In this document: positions 24,645-33,963 of the stretch, in pieces | How the letters are laid out: every line of letters starts with the position of its first letter | Position numbering within the stretch: the stretch's first letter is position 1 | DNA from: Wenzhouxiangellaceae bacterium | GTDB lineage: Bacteria > Pseudomonadota > Gammaproteobacteria > Xanthomonadales > Wenzhouxiangellaceae | Assembly: GCA_028289455.1 (NCBI GenBank) | Contig: JANQPN010000026.1 | Span: forward strand, 1 to 56,904 | Length of the DNA stretch: 56,904 nt | Direction of reading: 5' to 3' | Notes under the pieces: generated by a model | Told to the model about the DNA's origin: nothing | Seen by the model: only the letters and a program-made list of their open reading frames with translations | Databases searched by the model: none | Translations under genes and position numbers: made by a program

Positions 24645-26130
24645 CCGGAAGCTGCAGCTGTAGATTTAACTGGCGCCACATTGGCTGTTCCATGTGTAGA
24701 TCATGAATCGTCAAAGGGTGTTTGCGCGCCCATTGTTCATCGTATCGCAGGCCCAGGGTGTGTGCGTCGGCAATATGGATTTCAGGGTGCTGAAACTGAT
24801 TGCTTCGGTCTCGATGAAGAATAATGGCCAGGCGCAGCAGTGCCAGACACCAGGCAGCCTGCGGGTGCAGCCTTTCCGGCAGACCATCATGCCATTCCTC
24901 TGGAATGTTACGCCGGTGGTGCCTGGTTAATACCGCCATAAAGCGCTGTTCCAGCTGACTGAATCCAGGCATGTCGGAAGCTTCCACCAGATAGCCTGAA
25001 TGCTTCTGATATTGGCTGTGTGCTATCGCCAGCCCGGTCTCGTGAATGTCGGCACTCCAGATCAGCAGATTGTTCTGGGTATTGTTGAGCGGCCAGTGGG
25101 CGCTGCTCATATCAAGCAGCTGAGTACAGGTTTGTTTCACTCGATGGGCCTGGTCCACATCAATCTGGTAGCGCAGGGCAAATGCATCAATGGTGATCTG
25201 CCGTGGGTCCAGGTTACGAATCCGGCCAAGCATGTCATCCAGCAGGCCTTCACGCAGGGCAGCCTGGGAAACCCGCAGCTCGCGGATGTCCAGTGCCGAG
25301 AACAAAGCTGCCAGAATGGCAACACCGCCTGCTATTACCGGTTGTCTGCGCTGGCTTAATCCGGGCAGCTTGAGGTTATCTATGTTGCCGCACTCAATCA
25401 TGTGCAGAATCAATTGATCCAGCGCTTCCCCGGTGATGCTCTGCTCACACCATTGCATCTGCTGGCAGATTCTTAAAACAGCGCGAATGGTGCCCGATGC
25501 GCCGACTGCATCACGATATCCCGTTCTGGAAAAAGTAAGCGCGGTTTCATGCAGGTCGGCGCGTGCATTGGTAATGGCCTTCAGCCAGCGTCTCTTATTC
25601 AGTTTCCCATTGCCAAAGAAATCCCGTGTTACCACCACGCAACCATATTGAAGGCTTTCAGCATGCAAAATCTTCTGTTCCTGGCCTATCACCAGCTCGG
25701 TACTGCCGCCACCGATATCTATCACCAGGGTTTTTTCAGTCGAAGGCGCCCGATGAGCGTTGACCCCCTGATATACCAGCCGGGCTTCTTCACGGCCGCC
25801 GATAATTTCCACATCACAGCCAAGCGCCTGCTCAACCTGGTGAATAAACTTGCCGGGATGACGTAATTTGCGAAAGCTCTGGGTGGCAACTGCCCGGATA
25901 TTTTCCTTGGGCACCCGTCTCAACAATTGCTGAAACCGGCTGAGACAACTCAACGCGCGTTCACTGACTTCAGGGTCAAGGCGACCGTTGCGGTCCACGC
26001 CGGCAGCCAGTCTGACCATTTCCCGGACTCTGTCCAACACCCGTAATTCACCATGCTCCAGCCGGGCAATTAATAAATGGAAACTGTTGCTGCCCAGATC
26101 AACGGCAGCGTAATTGGCTCGATTCGGCAT
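24634..26130 (-). CDS. ppx: Exopolyphosphatase, Ppx/GppA family
   Basis: Processively removes phosphate from polyphosphate, or the 5' phosphate of pppGpp in GppA. The 498 residues are close to E. coli Ppx (513). The actin-like ATPase fold is visible: AAVDLGSNSFHLLIAR at the N-terminus, the catalytic Glu region GGREEARLVYQGV, and VIDIGGGSTELVIG as phosphate loop 2. A C-terminal HD-like helical domain follows from about residue 310. It lies 24 bp after ppk1, so exopolyphosphatase rather than GppA is the better call. Confidence 0.92.
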   Translation of the reverse strand: MPNRANYAAVDLGSNSFHLLIARLEHGELRVLDRVREMVRLAAGVDRNGRLDPEVSERALSCLSRFQQLLRRVPKENIRAVATQSFRKLRHPGKFIHQVEQALGCDVEIIGGREEARLVYQGVNAHRAPSTEKTLVIDIGGGSTELVIGQEQKILHAESLQYGCVVVTRDFFGNGKLNKRRWLKAITNARADLHETALTFSRTGYRDAVGASGTIRAVLRICQQMQWCEQSITGEALDQLILHMIECGNIDNLKLPGLSQRRQPVIAGGVAILAALFSALDIRELRVSQAALREGLLDDMLGRIRNLDPRQITIDAFALRYQIDVDQAHRVKQTCTQLLDMSSAHWPLNNTQNNLLIWSADIHETGLAIAHSQYQKHSGYLVEASDMPGFSQLEQRFMAVLTRHHRRNIPEEWHDGLPERLHPQAAWCLALLRLAIILHRDRSNQFQHPEIHIADAHTLGLRYDEQWARKHPLTIHDLHMEQPMWRQLNLQLQLPDED

Positions 26131-26154
26131 CCGAACAGCTATGCTTGGGTGGTT

Positions 26155-28299
26155 TTAATGGTCATGGCTTCGTTTCAGCAGCTGCTCCTGTGGATGTAAG
26201 TCAGCTATATTATCGCTATCATCCGGGTCAGGCGAGTTGCGTGTATAACTGCCGTCACTTTGCATCAGCCAGGCCTGAGAATTTGCCTCAAAAGGCAGTT
26301 CCAGTGACTCTTCACGAACCCGCTGGGCATCTCCGTCATGCAAAATGGGAAAGCTGGTTTCTACACGGTGAAATAAATTGCGTTCCATCCAGTCGGCAGA
26401 AGATGCATAGATTTCCGAATCCCCATCATTATGAAAATAGCATAGCCTGCTGTGCTCCAGAAAACGCCCCAGTATGGAGCGGACGGCAATGTTTTCGGAC
26501 AGGCCTTTTATACCCGGTCGCAGGCAGCAGATACCCCGCACCGTCAGCTGTATCTGTACCCCAGCGCGTGAAGCACGATACAGCGCACGGATAACTTTGG
26601 GTTCGGTCAGCGAGTTCATTTTGGCTTCTATTCTGGCTGGCCTGCCGGCTTCAGCATGCTCACGTTCGCGCTTTATTTTTGCCAGGATGCCGTCATGCAG
26701 TGTGAATGGAGACTGCAGCAGCCGGTTGAGCTTTTGCAGTTTGCCGAGTCCGGATAATTGCTGGAAAATCCGGTGCACATCTTCGGCAATATGCCGGTTG
26801 TTGGTCAGCAGGCACCAGTCGGTGTAGGCACGTGCGGTACCCTGATGGTAATTTCCGGTGCCCAAATGCACATAACGCTGCAGGCGTCCTCTTTCCCGTC
26901 GTACGATCAATAGCATTTTGGCATGCGTCTTGTGGCCTACAATTCCGTAAACCACTTGTACTCCGGCTTCCTGAAGGCGGTTGGCAAGCGTGATATTGGC
27001 CTGTTCGTCGAAGCGCGCGCGCAACTCCACCACTACGGTGACATCTTTCCCGTTACGGGCCGCTTCAATCAGGATATTGACGATCACGGAATCAACCCCG
27101 GTGCGGTACAGGGTTTGTTTGATGGCCAGTACGTCCGGATCCACACTGGCCTGGCGCAGCAGTTCTACCACCGGTGTGAAACTGTCATAGGGGTGGTGCA
27201 GAACATAATCATGTTGCCGCACTGCATCGAAGATGCTGGCTTCCTCACGCATGGCGACCGGAATATGCGGTTTCAGGCGTTTATATTTCAGGTCGGGGCG
27301 GTCAACAAAATCATGAATTTCACTTAGGCGGCTTAGGTTGACCGGCCCATCGCAGTGATACACTTCGCTGTCCTGCAGATCAAATTTACTGATCAGGAAT
27401 TTTTTAACTGATCCGGGGCAGTCTTTGATGATTTCCAAACGGACGGCTTCTGCATAACCCCGCCCCTGCAGCTCTCCCTGCAGTGCCCGGGCAAGATCTT
27501 CGATTTCCTCTTCATCAACAAACAGCTCGCTGTTGCGGGTAACCCGGAACTGATAACAACCGTTCACCTGCATTCCGGGGAACAGCTCATCGATAAACGC
27601 GTGCAGAATGTCTGATAGAAATACAAACTCATATTGAGCGCTGGAGTAGGATGCCGGAATCCGAATAATCCGTGGCAGTGAGCGCGGAGCACGCACCAAA
27701 GCCATTCCCGAATCACGGCCGAAAGCATCACGGCCTTCCAGCTTAACAGCGAAGTTCAGACTTTTATTAAGGATGCGTGGAAACGGATGCACCGGGTCCA
27801 GGCCCAATGGGCTGAGTACCGGCAGCAGCTCCCTGGTAAAGTGTTTGTGCAGCCAGTTCTTCTGTTTGCTGCTCCATGACTGTCTGCGCAGAATCCGAAT
27901 ATCTTCTTTGGCCAGTTCATCCAGCAGGACGTCATTGAATATTTTGTACTGTGCTTCCATCAGCTGCAGTACTTCCTCGCGGATATGATGCAGTGATTCC
28001 AGCGGCGTCAGGCCATCAGAAAATACCTGGGCCAGCCCCAGTTTTAAGCGCTGCCGGACGCCCGCGACCCGGACTTCAAAAAATTCGTCAAGATTGGTAC
28101 AGGAAATACATAAAAAACGGACCCGTTCCAATAAGGGGATAGTGGTATCAAGCGCCAGCTCAAGAACCCGGCGGTTAAATGCTATCTGGCTGAGTTCACG
28201 GTTGATATACAGGCACGGATCGCTCAGATCGTCCTGTTCCCAGGTGGATGGGGGCGCAGGGAGAGGAGCGTAGTGATCGTTGTTTTTAAGTTTGGCCAT
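26155..28299 (-). CDS. ppk1: Polyphosphate kinase 1
   Basis: Makes polyphosphate from the gamma-phosphate of ATP, reversibly, at the inner membrane. The 714 residues match the family (688-720). All four domains are recognisable: the helical N domain (YINRELSQIAFNRRVLELA), the head domain, and two phospholipase-D-like catalytic domains. The autophosphorylated histidine is His459 in GHKTHAKMLL. A second conserved histidine lies in LCYFHNDGD, and SSADWMERNLFHRVE follows. First gene of ppk1-ppx-epmA. No Pho box is seen in its 141-bp upstream region, only a repeated 10-mer. Confidence 0.96.
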   Translation of the reverse strand: MAKLKNNDHYAPLPAPPSTWEQDDLSDPCLYINRELSQIAFNRRVLELALDTTIPLLERVRFLCISCTNLDEFFEVRVAGVRQRLKLGLAQVFSDGLTPLESLHHIREEVLQLMEAQYKIFNDVLLDELAKEDIRILRRQSWSSKQKNWLHKHFTRELLPVLSPLGLDPVHPFPRILNKSLNFAVKLEGRDAFGRDSGMALVRAPRSLPRIIRIPASYSSAQYEFVFLSDILHAFIDELFPGMQVNGCYQFRVTRNSELFVDEEEIEDLARALQGELQGRGYAEAVRLEIIKDCPGSVKKFLISKFDLQDSEVYHCDGPVNLSRLSEIHDFVDRPDLKYKRLKPHIPVAMREEASIFDAVRQHDYVLHHPYDSFTPVVELLRQASVDPDVLAIKQTLYRTGVDSVIVNILIEAARNGKDVTVVVELRARFDEQANITLANRLQEAGVQVVYGIVGHKTHAKMLLIVRRERGRLQRYVHLGTGNYHQGTARAYTDWCLLTNNRHIAEDVHRIFQQLSGLGKLQKLNRLLQSPFTLHDGILAKIKREREHAEAGRPARIEAKMNSLTEPKVIRALYRASRAGVQIQLTVRGICCLRPGIKGLSENIAVRSILGRFLEHSRLCYFHNDGDSEIYASSADWMERNLFHRVETSFPILHDGDAQRVREESLELPFEANSQAWLMQSDGSYTRNSPDPDDSDNIADLHPQEQLLKRSHDH

Positions 28300-28343
28300 G
28301 CAATTGAGTTTATCGTAATCGAGATAATTTACCTTAAAATCAG

Positions 28344-28382
28344 ATTGTCCGCTGATTGATTTGGAAGCTGGTATTGTCCGCT
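28344..28382. repeat. Pair of 10-bp direct repeats upstream of ppk1
   Basis: ATTGTCCGCT occurs at 28344-28353 and 28373-28382, 29 bases apart, in the gap between ppk1 and pstS. Their position 45-80 bases ahead of the ppk1 start would suit a regulator site, but two copies of a 10-mer can also be chance. A palindrome CTCAGCTGAG follows a few bases later. Confidence 0.35.
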
Positions 28383-28440
28383 AACGAGTGAATGACTCAG
28401 CTGAGCTTATCGGCATAATCAGGTCTGAGCATGCAAACAA

Positions 28441-29433
28441 TCAGTTCAGCTGGTGATCGGCAATGGCTTCCTGCGTCAATTGCTCAGATAAGGCAATCAG
28501 ACCAACACGGCTGACGGTAGCTTGGCCGGTGCCGGAGTAAATCAGCTTAAGCAATTCCTGTACTTCAGTAGTGAATCGGCGGCCGGGAGGGCGGTTGATG
28601 TACAGAAACAGTCGTCTGGTGAAGGGGTATTCGCCATCGCGGATGCTATCCAGTGCTGGCGCAATGCTGATGCCTGTATCAGTAACCAGAGCAAGTGCTT
28701 TGACATCCTCGGTGAGGAAAGCAATTCCAATGTAACCGATACCGTTGGCTGTCTGCTGAACCGCAGTAACCACTGCGCCGTTGCCGGGCAGGCTGTTAAC
28801 CGTTGCCAGATAGTCGGCGCCGCACAGCGCATGCTGACGGAACCAGGAATAAGTACCGGATGCTGCATTTCTGCCGAACCGCTGGATGGAGCGGCCGGTG
28901 AGGGAATGCCGGCCGGGGGTGTATTCCGGCTCAAGCTCAAACAGCGCTTGCCAGCTGTCGATGGCAGTGCCGGCAGCCTGGCAAGTTTGGGTAGCAGCAA
29001 AAATGCCTGCCACATTCAATAAAGACAGTTCCTCCAGCGGGTTATTGTGATTGACCACAATGGCTATGGCATCCAGCGCCACGGTCAGCTCTACCGGCGG
29101 ATAGCCATAGGCATTGATGAACTCCTGGCGCTCGGTATTACTCATGGGGCGGCTCATGGCGCCTACACTGGTAGTGCCGCGGATCAGTGCCGGTGGGGCA
29201 GTGCCGGAGCCGGCTGCATGTAATTGAATGTGCATCGACGGATGATGAAGCATCAGCTGATCCGACCACGAACGAATCAGCTCCGCCATGGTATCGGAAC
29301 CGACTATGGTAAGACTGCCGGTAATCGGCTCTGCCGGCTGAAATTCAGCAGCAATGGATCGTGGGTGAAATATCAGAGCTGCCCATATGGTGGTGCCGAT
29401 AAGCAGGTATCGTAGCAGCAGTATAGAATTCAT
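28441..29433 (-). CDS. pstS: PstS-like periplasmic phosphate-binding protein
   Basis: Substrate-binding protein of the type-2 periplasmic fold, 330 residues. A signal peptide (about 1-29, ending IAA) precedes GSLTIVGSDTMAELI, the phosphate-contacting loop AAGSGTAPPALI, and SRPMSNTE. Near the C-terminus is YPFTRRLFLYINR, typical of PstS-like proteins. It lies 17 bp after phoR on the same strand, so it would be produced from the phoB promoter. It is the only phosphate-binding protein in the window and probably serves PstCA-PstB encoded 20 kb away. A sensing role with PhoR is possible but unproven. Confidence 0.88.
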   Translation of the reverse strand: MNSILLLRYLLIGTTIWAALIFHPRSIAAEFQPAEPITGSLTIVGSDTMAELIRSWSDQLMLHHPSMHIQLHAAGSGTAPPALIRGTTSVGAMSRPMSNTERQEFINAYGYPPVELTVALDAIAIVVNHNNPLEELSLLNVAGIFAATQTCQAAGTAIDSWQALFELEPEYTPGRHSLTGRSIQRFGRNAASGTYSWFRQHALCGADYLATVNSLPGNGAVVTAVQQTANGIGYIGIAFLTEDVKALALVTDTGISIAPALDSIRDGEYPFTRRLFLYINRPPGRRFTTEVQELLKLIYSGTGQATVSRVGLIALSEQLTQEAIADHQLN

Positions 29434-29450
29434 TCAGAAAGCTTACCGCA

Positions 29451-30779
29451 CTATGCAGAGCGGCGCTGTGATGAATCGGCTGAGGTTGCAGTGACTAACC
29501 GGTGCTCAGGGAAAATACAACGAAATTCACTGCCTGAACCCAGTTCACTGATGATTTCCAGGTGAGCATCATGAGCATTGAGCACGTGCTTGACAATTGA
29601 CAACCCCAAACCGGAACCCCCACTGGCCCGTGCCCTGTCTTTGGCTACCCGGTAAAAACGCTCGGTCAGCCTGGGTATATCTTCATGAGGAATGCCGATA
29701 CCGTTATCACTGACTGAAAATACCGCGCCGTCTTCACAACGGGACCAGCTGACTTGAATAAAACCACCTTTGGGAGTGTATCGAATGGCGTTGGTGATCA
29801 GGTTGCTGAAGGCACTTTCCAGGTCATTTTCCACCCCTTTGAGGTTGATTGAATCCTCACAACTGAAGCTGATTTTGTGTTGTTTGTCATTCAGTGAGTC
29901 AGTCTGTTCACGCAATTGAGCCAGCATGGCTTTGATATTAACTTCACTGACCCGGCCTTCAGCCGTCTGGCTCTGCAGACGGGATATCTCGATCAGGTCA
30001 TCGATCAGGTTTCGCATTGAGCGGGTCTGTTCGTGCATCCGGTCAGTAATCACCCGCAATTGCGGGTCGTCATCGTCAGCCAATGACTCCAGATAGCCGA
30101 TCAATACCGTCAGTGGTGTCCGCAGTTCATGGGATACATTGGCAACAAAATCACGGCGTACGGCTTCAACATTTCGCAGTTCGGTCACATCTCGAAACAA
30201 CAGCAGTTTGCGTCTGTCACTCAAAGTAAACAGCCGGACGTTCAGTTTGATGTTGTCATCCCGCGGGCTTTCCATATCCATGGGACGTACACCGCCTTGC
30301 TCCAGCCATTCAACAAAATCGGGCCGACGAAGAATGTTGCCTAATGGTTGTCCGCTGTCATCCAACTTGCGCAACCCCAGGTTATGGCACGCTGCAGCGT
30401 TCATCCATACGATATTATTCTCTTCATCCAGGGTGACGACCGGCTCAGGAAAAGATTCCGTGGCATTCCGGTACTCATTCAGAACACGCCGCAGTTTGTC
30501 CTGCAGCTTTTGATTACGCTTTTGCTGACGAAACAGCTGTTCAAAAATTCCCCGCCATAATCCACCTTCCCTGGTCAGTCCCCAGGCCGCAGGTGGTTCA
30601 CTTCTGGTGTCTTCCAGCCATTTATGTAAAGTCAGCAGGTGGCGACTATGCCATATCGTGAGTACCACTAGATAAGCCCCCAGAGATAATCCCCAGGATT
30701 GGCTGAGTCCGGCAATAAGTAGCACCCCTGCCAGAACAGCCAGATGTAATATCAGATAGCGGTAACGGATTGCGCTCAT
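29451..30779 (-). CDS. phoR: Phosphate regulon sensor kinase PhoR
   Basis: Membrane histidine kinase that phosphorylates PhoB when Pst activity is low. The 442 residues contain two closely spaced N-terminal helices (about 8-48) without a large periplasmic domain, which is the PhoR pattern. A PAS domain follows (about 108-195). The HisKA box is FVANVSHELRTPLT with His217. The ATP-binding domain shows NAIRYTPKGG, DNGIGIP and GSGLGLSIVKHVL. It lies 11 bp after phoB and 17 bp before pstS. Confidence 0.95.
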   Translation of the reverse strand: MSAIRYRYLILHLAVLAGVLLIAGLSQSWGLSLGAYLVVLTIWHSRHLLTLHKWLEDTRSEPPAAWGLTREGGLWRGIFEQLFRQQKRNQKLQDKLRRVLNEYRNATESFPEPVVTLDEENNIVWMNAAACHNLGLRKLDDSGQPLGNILRRPDFVEWLEQGGVRPMDMESPRDDNIKLNVRLFTLSDRRKLLLFRDVTELRNVEAVRRDFVANVSHELRTPLTVLIGYLESLADDDDPQLRVITDRMHEQTRSMRNLIDDLIEISRLQSQTAEGRVSEVNIKAMLAQLREQTDSLNDKQHKISFSCEDSINLKGVENDLESAFSNLITNAIRYTPKGGFIQVSWSRCEDGAVFSVSDNGIGIPHEDIPRLTERFYRVAKDRARASGGSGLGLSIVKHVLNAHDAHLEIISELGSGSEFRCIFPEHRLVTATSADSSQRRSA

Positions 30780-30790
30780 AGCGAATGAGT

Positions 30791-31513
30791 TTACGTACGC
30801 GGTGGCAAGAACCGGTAACCGTGTCCGCGAATGGTTTGGATATATCGATCCAGGCCATAGGGATGCAGGGCTTTACGCAACCGACGTATATGCACATCAA
30901 CGGTGCGTTCTTCAACGTATACATTGGTGCCCCAAACATTATCCAGAAGTTGGGTGCGGTTATAAGCTTTGCCGATATGCTGCATAAAAAATTCCAGCAG
31001 GCGGTATTCCGTTGGCCCCATATGTACCGGCTTGCCGGATGCCAGAACCTGATGGCTTTCGCTGTCCAGTGTCAGCCCTTCCACATTGATTTTACCGCTT
31101 TCATCAACAGCGCTGGTGCGACGTAAAATGGCTTTTACCCTGGCGATCAGCTCACGCGGTGAAAATGGTTTGACGATGTAATCATCTGCACCGGAATCCA
31201 GGCCATGCACCCGGTCATCTTCCGAAGTGCGGGCGGTCAGCATGATAATTGGAAGATCTTTGGTGAAATCCTCCCTTCTCAGCCTCCGGGCCAGGTCCAG
31301 GCCGCTGATACCGGGCATCATCCAGTCCAGTAGCACTATGTCCGGGCGTTTGTCAGCAATCGCATTCAAGGCATCTTCCGCACCGGCAGCAGTACGTGGT
31401 GACATACCTGCCCGCTGTAGGGCAAATTCAAGCATATCGCGGATGGCTGGTTCATCATCGACTACCAGCACATCAGCATTACTGGCAGTTCCGATAGAAC
31501 TGGTTGCGTACAT
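30791..31513 (-). CDS. phoB: Phosphate regulon response regulator PhoB
   Basis: OmpR/PhoB-type transcription factor that binds Pho boxes. From the ATG at 31513 it has 240 residues. Receiver-domain residues are Asp19-Asp20, phosphorylation site Asp63 in LLDWMMPG, and Lys in VKPFSPREL. The winged-helix DNA-binding domain includes GPTEYRLLEFFMQHIGKAYNRTQLLDNVWG and the recognition helix ERTVDVHIRRLRKAL. I chose this start because GGAG (31520-31523) sits six bases upstream; a TTG four codons earlier lacks that spacing. First gene of phoB-phoR-pstS. Confidence 0.96.
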   Translation of the reverse strand: MYATSSIGTASNADVLVVDDEPAIRDMLEFALQRAGMSPRTAAGAEDALNAIADKRPDIVLLDWMMPGISGLDLARRLRREDFTKDLPIIMLTARTSEDDRVHGLDSGADDYIVKPFSPRELIARVKAILRRTSAVDESGKINVEGLTLDSESHQVLASGKPVHMGPTEYRLLEFFMQHIGKAYNRTQLLDNVWGTNVYVEERTVDVHIRRLRKALHPYGLDRYIQTIRGHGYRFLPPRT

Positions 31514-31543
31514 GCGCAACTCCAAATAGTAATTGATGCTCTA

Positions 31544-31598
31544 ATTATATCGTTTGTTGTGACGTATTTATGACGGAAAGATTACAGTAATATGACGC
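31544..31598 (-). promoter_or_regulatory. Pho box array and -10 of phoB
   Basis: On the minus strand four PhoB half-sites follow each other every 11 bases: GCGTCAT, CTGTAAT, CCGTCAT and ACGTCAC (31598 down to 31559). After nine bases comes a perfect TATAAT (31544-31549). This predicts strong PhoB autoregulation, with transcription starting near 31537. Confidence 0.9.
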
Positions 31599-31650
31599 TG
31601 TAACAAGATACCTGTAAAAGCTTATACGGAGGGTTAACGGATACAGTTCC

Positions 31651-33153
31651 TCAGCCGGTGGTAGTTGGGCCGTTGATATAGCCCAGGCGGACCAGTTGTT
31701 CAAATTCCAGGCGCATTTCAGATAGTCGTGCGGTAATCCTGGCGCGCTGATAATAATCCAGATCTTCACGTTCACTCAGTCGTTGCAATTGAATGATGGC
31801 ATCGTGAATCTGGCCACGCCAATAGGCGGCTTCAGCACTGGCGCTGTTGGCGCGAATGTCATCGCCCGCCTGCATCGAAGCCTGCGCCAGTAATTCATAC
31901 AAGTCAGGGTTGGTTCGGGTCTGCAGTACTTCCTGGCGGAGAATCTGCAGGGCATCCTGCGCCATTATTGGCGTATCGGACTGCAGCAGAGCTTCTGCGT
32001 AGTAACGGGCAAGGACCCGGTTGCCGGAATATTGCCGGTACAGATTTTCAAAACGCTGCATGGCGGCTCGCTGATTACCCAGGCCAAGATCAACATGCGC
32101 CATTTCGATCTGAAAAGTCAGCTTACCCGGCGCCTTGTCAAGCAGCTCTCTGATGATTGGCTCGGCATCTTCATACTGGCCGGCCTGCTGTAATGCCAGC
32201 ACCAATCCATAACGGTTGGCATCAGGGAACCTGCCTTTGCCCAGGGCAAGTTCTTCCCGGAAATAACGGATGGCATCCTGCGGGAAACGTGCGATTAATG
32301 CCCGAATGCGTGCCTGCATCAGGAAAAAATCGATGTTTTCGATATACCTTGACGGTGGCATCGAATCGGCACGGTTCTTGGCTTCTGCAATTCGTGTGGT
32401 GGTTATCGGGTGGGTGCGCAGGTATTCAGGAACCCGAATGGCAAAGTTACGTGAGGCGCGGCCGAGCTTGGCAAACATGGTGGCCATGGCATGCGGGTCA
32501 TAGCGGGAAGCCGCCAGAATCTGAATACCGATTCGATCAGCTTCATATTCATTCTGGCGGGTGAAATTTATCTGTGACTGTGCCGATAAACCCTGCGTGC
32601 CGAGCAAAGCCGGCGCAATGGCACCGACACCACCCACAGCGATTAGACCAACCGCCAGTAAAGCCAATGGCAGAGTCAGTTTGCGGGCTTCTTCAAAGCT
32701 TCTTTCCAGGTGGTTTTGGGTGACGTGAACAATTTCATGCGCCAGGACACCGGCGATTTCACTTTCTTCCTCAGCCACCAGAATCATACCGCTGTGCAGG
32801 GCAATAACACCACCGGGCGCGGCAAAAGCATTAATACTGGGTTCGTTCAACACCACAAAATGGTAGGGGCGGTCCGGTTCATCGCTGTGCGCAATCAGGC
32901 GGTAACCCATATCCTGGAAGAACTCGTTGATCTGCGGGTCTTCAATCAGCAGGCCGAATTGACGCAATTGATAGACCAGCTGACGAGCGTATGCGCGTTC
33001 TTCGCTATCGGAAAATATCGCATCAGCAGAAGCACCCAGATCGGGTAATAAAATGCGGTCTTCCTGAGCAAATAATGATTCAAACCCGGTCAGCCAGACA
33101 CACAGGCACAACATGACGATCAGTTGCAGGCGCTGCCGCAGACTGAGTTTCAT
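31651..33153 (-). CDS. bepA: M48 metalloprotease with TPR repeats, BepA-like
   Basis: Periplasmic zinc protease and chaperone that helps outer-membrane proteins such as LptD assemble. From the ATG at 33153 it has 500 residues, with signal peptide 1-29 (ending LFA). The zinc motif HEIVH lies at 139-143, the third-ligand region NEYEADRIG follows, and a C-terminal set of TPR-like repeats runs from about residue 285. The open frame begins 25 codons earlier at 33228. I prefer 33153 because the extra residues do not look like a signal peptide and a TATAAT at 33232-33237 would start transcription within them. It is followed by the phoB promoter region. Confidence 0.9.
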   Translation of the reverse strand: MKLSLRQRLQLIVMLCLCVWLTGFESLFAQEDRILLPDLGASADAIFSDSEERAYARQLVYQLRQFGLLIEDPQINEFFQDMGYRLIAHSDEPDRPYHFVVLNEPSINAFAAPGGVIALHSGMILVAEEESEIAGVLAHEIVHVTQNHLERSFEEARKLTLPLALLAVGLIAVGGVGAIAPALLGTQGLSAQSQINFTRQNEYEADRIGIQILAASRYDPHAMATMFAKLGRASRNFAIRVPEYLRTHPITTTRIAEAKNRADSMPPSRYIENIDFFLMQARIRALIARFPQDAIRYFREELALGKGRFPDANRYGLVLALQQAGQYEDAEPIIRELLDKAPGKLTFQIEMAHVDLGLGNQRAAMQRFENLYRQYSGNRVLARYYAEALLQSDTPIMAQDALQILRQEVLQTRTNPDLYELLAQASMQAGDDIRANSASAEAAYWRGQIHDAIIQLQRLSEREDLDYYQRARITARLSEMRLEFEQLVRLGYINGPTTTG

Positions 33154-33277
33154 CGAAGGTGTGGCTGATTGAAAGTTCACAGTTTGATCTGACCGGTAAA
33201 TGCTGCCAAGAGTTGCACTGGGTGACATGTCATTATATTACACAGTCGGATGCTTAGCGTTTTGTTAAAATCTGCAA

Positions 33278-33628
33278 ATGAATCTTCTGGTCATTATTCA
33301 TTGTTCACCCGGTAGCCAGAATGCCAGGTTGGGCTGGCAATGCGTCAGCAGCGCTTTGCAGCTGGGCATGCAGGTGAATGTTTTTTTTGATGGTGACGGC
33401 GTCTTGCATGCGCATAAGCCCGCAGTGCTGGACAGAGGGCTAATGAATTTGCACCAGGCATACAATGAATTGCGGGATACTCACCCGCAACTCAGCCTGA
33501 TGGTCTGCCGCGCTGCTCTTTCAAGGCGTTCTGAGCTTGATCTGGCAAATGGCTGGCAGACTTCCGGATTAACGGCGATGGCTATGCAGCTCAGCCACAG
33601 TGCCCGGGTGATAACCTTTTCGGTATGA
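33278..33628 (+). CDS. tusD: Sulfurtransferase complex subunit TusD
   Basis: DsrE-family subunit of the TusBCD relay that passes sulfur from TusA to TusE for 2-thiouridine in tRNA. The 116 residues include the active cysteine, Cys77 in LMVCRAAL, at the position of E. coli TusD Cys78. First gene of tusD-tusC-tusB-tusE, overlapping tusC by four bases. It is divergent from bepA. Confidence 0.93.
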   Translation: MNLLVIIHCSPGSQNARLGWQCVSSALQLGMQVNVFFDGDGVLHAHKPAVLDRGLMNLHQAYNELRDTHPQLSLMVCRAALSRRSELDLANGWQTSGLTAMAMQLSHSARVITFSV

Positions 33629-33963
33629 CACAGCCGGTTGGAATTGTGTTGCAGGCCGGTAGTGGGCGCTATGGCCGGGAACAGCTGGACGTGCCACTGG
33701 CGATTGCCAGTATGGACTTTAAGGTACAGGTTTTTTTATTGGCTGAGGCGGTTTATCAGCTGATTCCGGAGCAAACCGGCGAATTGGCATGGACCAGGCT
33801 GTGGAAAGCGTTTAGAGAGCTGGAAACTGAAATTTTCATTCAGGAGAGAACCGCGCAGATGCTGGCAGCTGCCATTGAGCATCTGCCGGTTAAACCTGTG
33901 GTCATGACGGATGCACAGATGGCTGCCGCATTATCAAACTGCCGGTGTTTGATCCATGTCTGA
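33625..33963 (+). CDS. tusC: Sulfurtransferase complex subunit TusC
   Basis: DsrF-like structural subunit of the TusBCD heterohexamer, 112 residues. The start overlaps the tusD stop by four bases and the end overlaps tusB by eight. The sequence is divergent but shows the DsrE/F fold pattern: VGIVLQAGSG at the N-terminus, a central FLLAEAVYQL strand-helix, and VVMTDAQMAAALSNCRCLIHV at the end. Confidence 0.88.
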   Translation: MTQPVGIVLQAGSGRYGREQLDVPLAIASMDFKVQVFLLAEAVYQLIPEQTGELAWTRLWKAFRELETEIFIQERTAQMLAAAIEHLPVKPVVMTDAQMAAALSNCRCLIHV

